Below are positions 1-7,077 of a stretch of DNA of 10,636 nt, one piece after another (within the stretch, counting starts at the first letter, position 1; every line of letters starts with the position of its first letter). Below the pieces are notes generated by a model, which saw nothing but the letters and a program-made list of their open reading frames with translations, did not search any database and had not been told where the DNA came from. The DNA is from SAR202 cluster bacterium (GTDB lineage: Bacteria; Chloroflexota; Dehalococcoidia; Lucifugimonadales; UBA1123): the NCBI GenBank assembly GCA_030743915.1, contig JASLRP010000289.1, forward strand, positions 1 through 10,636, in the 5' to 3' direction. The translations under genes and the position numbers were made by a program.

Positions 1-47
1 AATAGTCAATTGCAAATAACGGGCCGGTGGCCCTTCGAGGTGGAGAT

Positions 48-797
48 ATGAGACTGGAAAATAAGGTCGCTCTGATTACCGGCGGCTCCAGAGGCCAGGG
101 AGCGACGGAAGCCAGGCTGTTCGCTCAGGAGGGCGCGGCGGTGGTTATTGCCGATGTTCTGGAGGACCAGGGCAAGCAGCTTGAGGCTGAGATCAACGAG
201 TCCGGCGGAAGGGCGTTGTTCACTCGCCTGGACGTGACGTCGGAAGAGGACTGGCAGAGGGCCATTCAGGAGACGGTTGACGCCTTCGGAAAGATCGATG
301 TTCTCATCAACAACGCGGGCATCTACGCGCGGGTCGCCATTGTGGACACGACTCTGGAAGACTGGAACAGCATCATGAACGTCAACTCCACAGGCGTGTT
401 CCTGGGCACAAAAACTGTGATTCCAGCCATGCAGGAGTCGGGCGGCGGCTCAATCATCAACCTGTCGTCCACGGCGGGCCTTGTCGGCAGCGCAAGAGGG
501 AGCGCGTATGGCGCATCCAAGGGTAGCGTCAGGTTGTTCACCAAGTACACCGCGATTCAACACGCGACGGACGGCATTCGCGCCAACTCAATCCACCCTG
601 GCCCCATCGACACCGAAATGATTGCCGAAAACCTGGGAACCGAGGAAGGCCGGGCCGGGTCCATAGCGCGAGTACCTTTGGGTCGTATCGGGACCGTCGA
701 TGACGTGGCTTATGGCGCGCTGTTCCTGGCGTCGGACGAGTCCTCGTTTATGACTGGCGCAGAGTTGGTTATCGACGGGGGAATAACCGCTCAGTGA
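48..797 (+). CDS. SDR family NAD(P)-dependent oxidoreductase
   Basis: A classical short-chain dehydrogenase/reductase of 249 residues, the usual length for the family, expected to be cytoplasmic and to interconvert an alcohol and a ketone or aldehyde. The cofactor motif TGGSRGQG is at residues 11-18, and Asp36 at the end of the second strand favours NAD(H) over NADP(H). NNAG is at 88-91. The catalytic set is complete: Asn113, Ser141, Tyr154, Lys158 (YGASK). The C-terminal DGG motif is also present. I chose the ATG at 48 because GAGGTGGAG (37-45) lies just upstream as a Shine-Dalgarno site. An in-frame GTG at 27 would add seven residues (MALRGGD) and is less likely. The substrate cannot be read from the sequence; hydroxysteroid-, cyclopentanol- and glucose-dehydrogenase-like SDRs share these motifs. 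It is the first complete gene of the + strand run, 28 nt before the DUF2332 gene. Confidence 0.93.
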   Translation: MRLENKVALITGGSRGQGATEARLFAQEGAAVVIADVLEDQGKQLEAEINESGGRALFTRLDVTSEEDWQRAIQETVDAFGKIDVLINNAGIYARVAIVDTTLEDWNSIMNVNSTGVFLGTKTVIPAMQESGGGSIINLSSTAGLVGSARGSAYGASKGSVRLFTKYTAIQHATDGIRANSIHPGPIDTEMIAENLGTEEGRAGSIARVPLGRIGTVDDVAYGALFLASDESSFMTGAELVIDGGITAQ

Positions 798-825
798 CGA
801 AACTCGAAACCACGATGACGACCAG

Positions 826-1923
826 ATGACCTCCTCCCTGGAACATGATCCCGCCGTTTGGGCTAGAAGGTCCCTGGATCAGCTCGCGCCTTCAGAACGC
901 ACCCTTGAGCAGATGGCGGAGCGATTTCTGGCATTCGCTGAGTTCGAGTGTCTGGGCTATGCCCCCTTTTACCAGGGGATATGCGAGGCTGTGGCAGCGA
1001 ACGAGGATATTCTGGATATTGCCCGGCAGTCTAATCAGGGCCAGCCGATTCCCAACTTGTTCCTCGCCGCTGTTCACTATCTTTTACTGGCGGATATTTC
1101 CCATCCTCTGGCGAGGTTCTTCGCGTCGGTTGAAAGCAATAAAGACGCGGCAGCAGAGATATTCCCGGAGTACAGAAGATACTGTTCGGAGAATCGGGAT
1201 TCACTGATTGACCTGGTCTCGGACCGCAGGGTGCAGACTAATGTCGTCGGACGGTCGGCGCTCCTGATGCCTTCCTTCGGGATAATCGAGAGGCACGCCC
1301 AGGGTCGCCCGTTTGGATTGATCGACGTTGGGACCAGCGCGGGCCTGAACCTGAACTGGGACAAGTATCGATATTCGTACTCCAGCGGACGCGAATTCGG
1401 CCCTTCCGACGCCACGGTGCGCCTGGAATCGGAGGTTAAGGGCGGAAAATTCCCTGATCTGCCAGACCAGTATCCAGAAGTCGCCAGTCGCGCCGGCATC
1501 GACATGAATCCGATTGATCTGTCCAACCCTGCCGACCTGCTGTGGTCGCGTTCTCTCATATGGCCGGAACATCCTCAGCGAGCCAGAGTGTTCGAGGCTG
1601 CGGCGTCTGTTCTGGCACAAAATCCACCAGCGCTGTTTGCCGGTGACGCTCTTGACCTGCTGCCTGGAATCCTCGAAACTATTTCAGATGATGCTGTCCC
1701 GTGTGTCTTCCACTGCCATACGCTGAACCAGTTCACGCCCCAGGCTCGCGAGAGTTTCCGAGACATAATCGAAACGGCGTCAGAAAGCCGAACGATCTAT
1801 CTCGTGTCTGCCGAAGGCGGAACCCTGGTGGTCAGTGGTTGCAGTTCCGGCGCCTGGAGTGTTCTTGCCGGCGCGAATTGCGACCCTCATGGGCGGTGGG
1901 TCGAATGGCTTGAATTCGCTTAG
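826..1923 (+). CDS. DUF2332 family protein
   Basis: A 365-residue protein that I recognise as DUF2332, a family of about 330-370 residues without an established function, found widely in Actinobacteria and Chloroflexota. Family traits visible here are the N-terminal helical part (FAEFECLGYAPFYQGICE), QPIPNLFLAAVHYLLL followed by HPLARFF, then a central IDVGTSAGLNLNWDKY (residues 166-181) and a late VFHCHTLNQF (294-303). The central Asp-x-Gly-x-Ser-x-Gly-Leu-Asn-Leu stretch resembles motif I of Rossmann-fold SAM-dependent methyltransferases; treating it as SAM binding is inference. There is no signal peptide or membrane segment. No strong ribosome-binding site precedes the ATG, which lies 28 nt after the SDR stop. 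The next gene starts 33 nt downstream, so it is probably co-transcribed with its neighbours. Family call is confident; role is unknown. Confidence 0.85.
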   Translation: MTSSLEHDPAVWARRSLDQLAPSERTLEQMAERFLAFAEFECLGYAPFYQGICEAVAANEDILDIARQSNQGQPIPNLFLAAVHYLLLADISHPLARFFASVESNKDAAAEIFPEYRRYCSENRDSLIDLVSDRRVQTNVVGRSALLMPSFGIIERHAQGRPFGLIDVGTSAGLNLNWDKYRYSYSSGREFGPSDATVRLESEVKGGKFPDLPDQYPEVASRAGIDMNPIDLSNPADLLWSRSLIWPEHPQRARVFEAAASVLAQNPPALFAGDALDLLPGILETISDDAVPCVFHCHTLNQFTPQARESFRDIIETASESRTIYLVSAEGGTLVVSGCSSGAWSVLAGANCDPHGRWVEWLEFA

Positions 1924-1956
1924 ATCCAACCCGAATGAATTTCTGAAAGTGTTTCA

Positions 1957-3333
1957 ATGAGCAATAATCTTCCCAGAGGTCTCGCCGACGCTCTGGACGC
2001 CAGGTTGACCCAGGAGTTCAGCAAGCACCGATTGACCGGACTCGCAGTAGGTCTGGTCGTCGATGGTGAATTGGGGTGGAGTCAGGGTTACGGTTATGCA
2101 GACCTGGAATCTGGGCGGACGCCGGACTCTGACACCGTGTTTCGTGTCGGATCGATAACCAAGACCTTCACAGCCACAGGCATCTTTCAGCTAAGAGACC
2201 AGGGCAAGCTGAGCATCGACGACCCTCTGGTCATGCACATCCCGGAGTTCGAACAGGTCGAGGCGAAGGTTGGCAGCATTGAGCAGGTCACTCTGAGGCG
2301 CATGATGTGCCACCGATCTGGACTGATGGGCGAGGCTCCGGGCGACTATTGGGGATCTTTAGATTTTCCGACCATACAGGAGTTCATCGCGAAACTGTCT
2401 GAAACTGCCATCGTCATCGAGCCGGACAGCGCGTTCAAGTATTCCAACCTTGCATTCGCTCTGCTGGGCGAGGTGGTGAGCCGGACGTCTGGCGTCCCTT
2501 ATGATGAGCACATCCGAGATAATATTTTGAACCCACTGGGCATGTCGTCCAGTGACTTTCGTTTGACTGACACGATCCGCGCAAACGTTGCCACCGGCTA
2601 TCATCCGCGCGCCCAGGAGGATTATCCCGATGTGGCGCCGCACCCCGACATCAAGGGGCACATTGCCGCTGGACAGCTCTATTCGACGGTTGCGGACCTG
2701 GCGAAATGGATTGGCTTTCAGGTGGGATCGGATAATGAATCTGTGCTGTCTGAAAAATCGAAGGCTGAGATGCGACGCCCGCAGTTCCTGGAACATGGAT
2801 GGCAGGGAGGGTTTTGCCTTCCGTGGTTTGCGCATCGCCTCGGAGATCACGTGTACCTGGGTCACGGAGGCGGTATCCACGGATTCCTGACAGAGATATT
2901 CTTTGATCGAGACCGCAAGGTGGGAGCCATCGTGCTGACGAACAGCGATGGACACGATGCCAACTCGCCAATCGTGCATGCGATGTTCGACGCCTATAAC
3001 GAGGCGACGAAACACACCAGGCGCGTTCCCGAATTATCTCGTCCAGAACCCACGCCGCCAGAACTCCGGCAGTATCTTGGCAGGTACTCGACGGTTTTGG
3101 GTGGCGGTCTGTCAATCGAATATCGACGAGGCAATCTGACGCTTGATATGGACCCATACTCCCGAGGCTCGGATTCGAAGGTTCCACTGGTCCCGACGGA
3201 CGACCCCGATGTGTACCTGGTAACGAAGGACAGATACGCTGGCGAAGAGCTTCGATTCAATCGAAATTCCGAAGGAGCGGTGGTAGGATTCCACAGCGCG
3301 GGATTCCCAGCGCGAAGACTGGTGGAGGCGTAG
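1957..3333 (+). CDS. Serine hydrolase, beta-lactamase/class C-like family
   Basis: A 458-residue member of the beta-lactamase-related (Pfam Beta-lactamase, class C/EstB/DD-peptidase) serine hydrolases. The three active-site motifs are intact: Ser66-x-x-Lys69 (GSITK) with the nucleophile serine, Tyr162-Ser-Asn164 (YSN), and His303-Gly-Gly (HGGG) replacing the KTG box. HxG in place of KTG is common in esterases and peptidases of this family. Residues about 370-455 form a separate C-terminal part starting at YLGRYSTVLGGG, probably a small beta-barrel of the DUF3471/lipocalin-like kind often attached to these enzymes. No signal peptide or lipobox is visible, so it should be cytoplasmic; this argues against a periplasmic antibiotic-resistance or cell-wall role and favours an esterase, lactonase or amidase acting on a small molecule. 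It lies 8 nt before the Mo-hydroxylase small subunit, which suggests a shared transcript and possibly a shared pathway. The substrate is unknown. Confidence 0.9.
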   Translation: MSNNLPRGLADALDARLTQEFSKHRLTGLAVGLVVDGELGWSQGYGYADLESGRTPDSDTVFRVGSITKTFTATGIFQLRDQGKLSIDDPLVMHIPEFEQVEAKVGSIEQVTLRRMMCHRSGLMGEAPGDYWGSLDFPTIQEFIAKLSETAIVIEPDSAFKYSNLAFALLGEVVSRTSGVPYDEHIRDNILNPLGMSSSDFRLTDTIRANVATGYHPRAQEDYPDVAPHPDIKGHIAAGQLYSTVADLAKWIGFQVGSDNESVLSEKSKAEMRRPQFLEHGWQGGFCLPWFAHRLGDHVYLGHGGGIHGFLTEIFFDRDRKVGAIVLTNSDGHDANSPIVHAMFDAYNEATKHTRRVPELSRPEPTPPELRQYLGRYSTVLGGGLSIEYRRGNLTLDMDPYSRGSDSKVPLVPTDDPDVYLVTKDRYAGEELRFNRNSEGAVVGFHSAGFPARRLVEA

Positions 3334-3341
3334 CACGTCGA

Positions 3342-3842
3342 ATGACAGAATTACCGATTTCATACACGGCGAACATCACTCTGAACGTCAACGGGACTGA
3401 TCATCAGATCGAGGTTGACCATCGCTGGACGTTGCTCAGGGTCCTTCGGGACGTTCTAGGACTGACCGGAGCCAAGCGAGGCTGCGACAGGGGCGAGTGC
3501 GGGGCCTGCACCGTTCTGGTGGACGGTGATCCCGTGTGTTCCTGCTCGATGCTGGCCCTTCAGGTCGGCGGCAGGCGGGTGAGGACTGTCGAGGGGTTGG
3601 GCAACGCCAACAGCTTGAATGACCTTCAGGAAGCGTTCCTTGCCGAGGACGGGGGCCAGTGCGGATTCTGCGCTCCGGGCTTCATCATGAGCGCGACCGC
3701 CCTGCTGGAGACCAACGTTCAACCTTCCGATGATGAGATCAAGGCCGCGCTGGTGGGCAACCTCTGCCGGTGCAACGCCTATGGCAGAATCATCGAGTCG
3801 GTGAAAGCGGCGGCCAAGTCGAAAACGGGTCAGAGACCATGA
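3342..3842 (+). CDS. Molybdenum hydroxylase small subunit, (2Fe-2S)-binding
   Basis: The iron-sulfur subunit of a three-subunit xanthine dehydrogenase/CO dehydrogenase-family enzyme, 166 residues, typical for CoxS, HcrC or PaoA. The N-terminal plant-ferredoxin-like domain binds the first [2Fe-2S] cluster through Cys48, Cys53, Cys56 and Cys68 (GCDRGECGAC then CSC). The helical C-terminal domain binds the second through Cys107, Cys110 (QCGFC) and Cys142, Cys144 (LCRCN). It relays electrons between the molybdenum centre and FAD. There is no Tat signal before the ferredoxin domain, unlike E. coli PaoA, so the complex is probably cytoplasmic. GGAGG at 3324-3328 lies upstream at a rather long spacing of 13 nt. 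The stop codon overlaps the start of the large subunit (ATGA at 3839-3842), consistent with coupled translation of the subunits. A specific gene name is withheld because the substrate is not known. Confidence 0.96.
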   Translation: MTELPISYTANITLNVNGTDHQIEVDHRWTLLRVLRDVLGLTGAKRGCDRGECGACTVLVDGDPVCSCSMLALQVGGRRVRTVEGLGNANSLNDLQEAFLAEDGGQCGFCAPGFIMSATALLETNVQPSDDEIKAALVGNLCRCNAYGRIIESVKAAAKSKTGQRP

Positions 3843-6100
3843 CGACATTCAGAACAATCGGAAAGTCCGAACCCAGACGTGACCTGCCGGAGAAGCTGAC
3901 AGGCGAGGCGAAGTACGCCGCCGATGTTCAACTTCCAGGAATGCTGTATGGGAAGATTCTGCGCAGTCCCCATCCTCACGCACGAATTCTGTCTATCGAC
4001 GTTGAGGCCGCGTTAAGCCTTCCGGGTGTCCATGCGGTGATGACGCCCTTCGACTCTCCGAAGGGACAGGTCGCGCCCGACATGCCCATCCTGGACACCG
4101 AGACGCGCTACGTCGGTGACGAGGTCGCGGCGGTGGCGGCTGACGATGAAGACCTGGCCGAGGCCGCTCTTGACCTCATCAAGGTCGAGTACGAAACTTT
4201 GCCCTTCGTGACCGATGCTGTGGAGGCCATCAAGCCCGACGCTCCGCACACACGACCCGGCGGCAATCTTGTCGGCGGCAAACCGTTGACTCTTGTCCGA
4301 GGCAATCCTGATGAGGGATTCGCCGAGGCAGACCGCATCTTCGAGGACACCTACTCGACTCCCGCTCACCACGGCGCGGCCCTGGAGCCTCGCGCTGCCG
4401 TCGCGTCTTGGGATGGCGATAACCTGACCGTGTGGAAGTCCACCCGTGGCGTTCACGCCGACCAGCTTGCGCTGTCACTGGCTCTGGACGTTCCTCGTGG
4501 AAACATTCGGGTCATGGGCCAGAATATGGGAGCCGGGTACGGCACCAAAGACGAGACTCGTCTAGGAGTAATCACAGCCGTGTTGGCCCAACGCGCTGGA
4601 CATCCGGTCAAGATCGAACTGACCAGACAGGAAGAGTTCGTCGCCGGACGCCACAGGCACGGCACGACTACAACCGTGCGTATGGGTGTCAAAAACGACG
4701 GCACAGTGACCGCCGTCCACGCCACAACAATCATGGACACCGGTGCGTACCTCTCTGCCGGCCCCGGAGTCATCCGGCGGGCTGGACAGGGCGCGCTCTA
4801 CCTCTACAAGTGCGCCAACGTGCAGTACGATGGCTACCTCGCCTACACGAACACGCCGGCCGGCGGCTCGTACCGAGCGCTAGGCGCCCCACAGGGCCAC
4901 TTCGCATTGGAGTCGTTGGCTGACACGGTTTCCGAAGCTCTGGGAATCGATCCACTGGAGTTCCGACGGAAGAACCATGTGGGCCTGGAGGGACAACCCG
5001 GAGAGCGTGTGACGCCGACTCACGAAATTCTCGACACTCAGCCTGTCGAGGGCGGCGTTCCTTTCTCCAGCAACGGTCTCAGAGAGTGTCTTGAAATAGG
5101 CTCCGAAGCCATCGCCTGGGGCCAGCCCTCTGAGCAACCAGAGGCCAGCAACCTGCGCCGAGGGAAGGGCATGGGAATGTTCATCTATCGAGGCGGAGCG
5201 GGCGGGAAATCAATCGCTCGCATGAGGCTTGAATCTGACGGAACATTGCGCCTGATTACTGGTCTCATGGACGTGGGCGAGGGTAGCCTGACCGTCATGC
5301 CTCAGATCGCGGCAGAGGAGCTTGGCGTCGACTACGAACAAGTGCAGGTGACTTTCGGTGACTCGGCAACGACGCCTGAAGCGCCCATCACCGCCGGCTC
5401 CACGGCTACCTTTTCGACAGGGACAGCCACGCAAGAGGCCGCCAGACAATTGAAGGAGCGCATCATCGAGGTTGCCGCTCCTCTGCTGGACGCCGATCCA
5501 TCCGATCTCCAGATTACCAGTGAAGGTGTGGCGCACGTCCGGTACCCTGAGCGCGGTGTCACATTCTCGAAAATCGCGGAGTCGGCAGGCGAATTTGAAG
5601 TCGAGGCCTCCATAATGCCTGGAAGCCGAGACCACGTGATAAATTCCTTTGGAGCTCACTTCGCCGAGGTCGAAGTGGACACTGACACCGGGCAGGTCAG
5701 GGTATTGAAGTATGTCGCGGCCCACGATTCGGGCCGCATCCTGAATCCAAAGCTCGCCATCAACCAGGTCGAAGGGGCAGTGTCCCAGATGCTGGGTTTC
5801 ACGATGACTGAGCAGATGCTGACCGACCCTCGCAACGGCGTCACCCTGAACGCCAGTTTCCTGGATCACAAGAGCCCGACGCTTCAGGATTTTCCCGACA
5901 TGCAGGTGTTGTTCGCTGACGTTGTGGACCCCATCGGCCCTTACGGAGCCAAGGCGCTGGGCGAGCCTCCCAGCATCGGAGTTGCGCCCGCCGTCGCCAA
6001 CGCCATATACAACGCAATCGGAGTTCGCATTCGCGACCTGCCGATGACGCCTGACCGGGTGCTGAACGAGATTGAAGCCCAGAGAGGCGACAGCCAGTGA
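3839..6100 (+). CDS. Molybdenum hydroxylase large (molybdopterin-binding) subunit
   Basis: The catalytic subunit, 753 residues, which binds molybdopterin cytosine dinucleotide or a related cofactor and hydroxylates the substrate with water as the oxygen source. Residues about 18-125 form the a/b hammerhead domain, followed by the two Mo-binding domains (roughly 140-380 and 410-690). Visible motifs are GQNMGAGYGTKDE (227-239; the G-x-G-x-G-x-K loop), GGSYRALGAPQG (342-353), with Arg346 at the position of the substrate-binding Arg in xanthine dehydrogenase, AGSTATFSTG near 520, and GAKALGEPP with Glu709 as the expected catalytic base. The CO-dehydrogenase form I signature AYRCSFR is absent, so CO oxidation is not supported. 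I chose the ATG at 3839 because it overlaps the small-subunit stop; the frame is open further upstream, but the extension would only duplicate small-subunit coding DNA. The stop overlaps the GTG of the FAD subunit. Substrate unknown: aldehydes, N-heterocycles or aromatic CoA thioesters are possible. Confidence 0.95.
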   Translation: MTTFRTIGKSEPRRDLPEKLTGEAKYAADVQLPGMLYGKILRSPHPHARILSIDVEAALSLPGVHAVMTPFDSPKGQVAPDMPILDTETRYVGDEVAAVAADDEDLAEAALDLIKVEYETLPFVTDAVEAIKPDAPHTRPGGNLVGGKPLTLVRGNPDEGFAEADRIFEDTYSTPAHHGAALEPRAAVASWDGDNLTVWKSTRGVHADQLALSLALDVPRGNIRVMGQNMGAGYGTKDETRLGVITAVLAQRAGHPVKIELTRQEEFVAGRHRHGTTTTVRMGVKNDGTVTAVHATTIMDTGAYLSAGPGVIRRAGQGALYLYKCANVQYDGYLAYTNTPAGGSYRALGAPQGHFALESLADTVSEALGIDPLEFRRKNHVGLEGQPGERVTPTHEILDTQPVEGGVPFSSNGLRECLEIGSEAIAWGQPSEQPEASNLRRGKGMGMFIYRGGAGGKSIARMRLESDGTLRLITGLMDVGEGSLTVMPQIAAEELGVDYEQVQVTFGDSATTPEAPITAGSTATFSTGTATQEAARQLKERIIEVAAPLLDADPSDLQITSEGVAHVRYPERGVTFSKIAESAGEFEVEASIMPGSRDHVINSFGAHFAEVEVDTDTGQVRVLKYVAAHDSGRILNPKLAINQVEGAVSQMLGFTMTEQMLTDPRNGVTLNASFLDHKSPTLQDFPDMQVLFADVVDPIGPYGAKALGEPPSIGVAPAVANAIYNAIGVRIRDLPMTPDRVLNEIEAQRGDSQ

Positions 6101-7077
6101 AGCCATTCAAGTTCGAGCAAGCAACCACAGCAGTCCATGCCAGCCGGACGCACCTTGACGCCGCGCCAGATGCCAGATTCATCTCGGGCGGAACGGACAT
6201 CCTGGCCCAGATCAAAGAAGGAACTCTCAGGATTAACACGCTGGTCAGCCTGGCAGGGTTGCCCGGAGCATCCGAAGTGGAGACCACTGGCGACGGTCTG
6301 GAGATCGGAGCGCTGGTCACGCTGTCCCAGATAGCGTCGGACCCGTCGATTGCCGAGTCCCATCCCGCGCTGTCTCAGGCGGCGCAATCAGTGGCAACGC
6401 CACAGATACGCAACGCCGGAACGCTGGGCGGCAACCTGTGTCAGAGGCCCCGATGCTGGTACTTCCGCGATGCATCGTTCTACTGCCGGAAGAAGGGCGG
6501 CGACAACTGTTTCGCGTACAGCGGAGAGAACAGATACCATGCGATTCTGGGGTCTGGCGACTGCCATATCGTTCACCCCTCGGACGTGGCGGTGGCCCTG
6601 CTGGCTCTGGATGCGACCGTGGTTGTGTCCGGTGAGTCTGGCGACAAAGACATCCCGATAAGCGAGTTTTTCGTTCAGCCGGATGTGAACGTGCTGGCCG
6701 AAAACGTGCTGGAGCCGGGCGAGTTCGTTTCCAGAGTGAAGATTCCCAATCTTCCATCGGGCGCGAGAAGCGTGTATCTGAAAGCCAAGGAACGACAGGC
6801 ATACGACTTTGCGCTGTCCAGTGTGGCATCGTCTCTGGTCGTGATTGACGGGAGGATAACGCAGGCCCGTGTCGTGCTGGGCGGGGTCGCGCCGGTCCCA
6901 TACTCGCTGCCTCACGTGGACTCTGCGCTCACAGGGCAGAAAATCCAGGATGTGGACGCTCAGGCTATCGGCAAGCTAGCCGTGCAAGACGCCCAGCCCA
7001 TGAGCGACAACGGTTACAAAGTCCGACTCACAGCCTCGATGGTTGCGCGCGCCGTGTCCCAGCTTCTCGCGAAGTGA
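6097..7077 (+). CDS. Molybdenum hydroxylase FAD subunit with [4Fe-4S] insertion
   Basis: The medium, flavin-binding subunit, 326 residues, with the CO-dehydrogenase flavoprotein fold. FAD-contact motifs are SGGTDILAQ (30-38) and QIRNAGTLGGNL (103-114). Directly after the second motif comes a Cys-rich stretch with Cys115, Cys120, Cys130, Cys138 and Cys156 (RPRCWYFRD, YCRKK, DNCFAY, GDCHIVHPSD). CoxM and ordinary xanthine dehydrogenase FAD domains lack it. HcrB of 4-hydroxybenzoyl-CoA reductase and PaoB/YagS of E. coli have an equivalent insertion that holds a [4Fe-4S] cluster. By comparison with PaoB, Cys120, Cys130, Cys138 and Cys156 are the likely ligands. The C-terminal CO_deh_flav_C domain follows from about residue 210. 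The start is a GTG that overlaps the large-subunit TGA (GTGA, 6097-6100), with AGAGAGG at 6081-6087 as ribosome-binding site. The stop overlaps the otsB start in the same way. Confidence 0.95.
   Translation: MKPFKFEQATTAVHASRTHLDAAPDARFISGGTDILAQIKEGTLRINTLVSLAGLPGASEVETTGDGLEIGALVTLSQIASDPSIAESHPALSQAAQSVATPQIRNAGTLGGNLCQRPRCWYFRDASFYCRKKGGDNCFAYSGENRYHAILGSGDCHIVHPSDVAVALLALDATVVVSGESGDKDIPISEFFVQPDVNVLAENVLEPGEFVSRVKIPNLPSGARSVYLKAKERQAYDFALSSVASSLVVIDGRITQARVVLGGVAPVPYSLPHVDSALTGQKIQDVDAQAIGKLAVQDAQPMSDNGYKVRLTASMVARAVSQLLAK
6439..6564 (+). other. Cys-rich [4Fe-4S] insertion in the FAD subunit
   Basis: Codons 115-156 of the FAD subunit encode five cysteines in 42 residues, between the GTLGGNL flavin motif and the VHPSDVAVALLALDA strand that normally follow each other closely. 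The surrounding sequence matches my memory of the PaoB segment (QRTRCPYFR..., ...HCIAVHPSDMAVALVALDA) closely enough to align all four expected cluster ligands. This is a pattern comparison, not a computed alignment. Confidence 0.8.

Noticed and set aside
27..47. Upstream GTG start for the SDR gene
   Set aside because: The ATG at 48 has a good Shine-Dalgarno site, and MRLENKVALITGG is the normal SDR N-terminus.
1957..3333. Antibiotic-resistance beta-lactamase
   Set aside because: SxxK and YxN are present but KTG is replaced by HGG, there is a C-terminal extra domain, and no signal peptide is seen. A metabolic serine hydrolase fits better.
3770..3838. Longer N-terminus for the Mo large subunit
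   Set aside because: It would be read from the small-subunit 3' coding region in another frame; the ATG in the ATGA overlap matches the family N-terminus.
5210..6106. Long open frame on the - strand opposite the Mo large subunit (298 codons)
   Set aside because: It lies wholly antisense to a strongly conserved gene, its translation shows no recognisable domain, and it is explained by codon bias of the + strand gene.
3342..7077. Aerobic CO dehydrogenase (coxSLM)
   Set aside because: The large subunit lacks the AYRCSFR active-site loop, and the FAD subunit has a [4Fe-4S] insertion that CoxM lacks.
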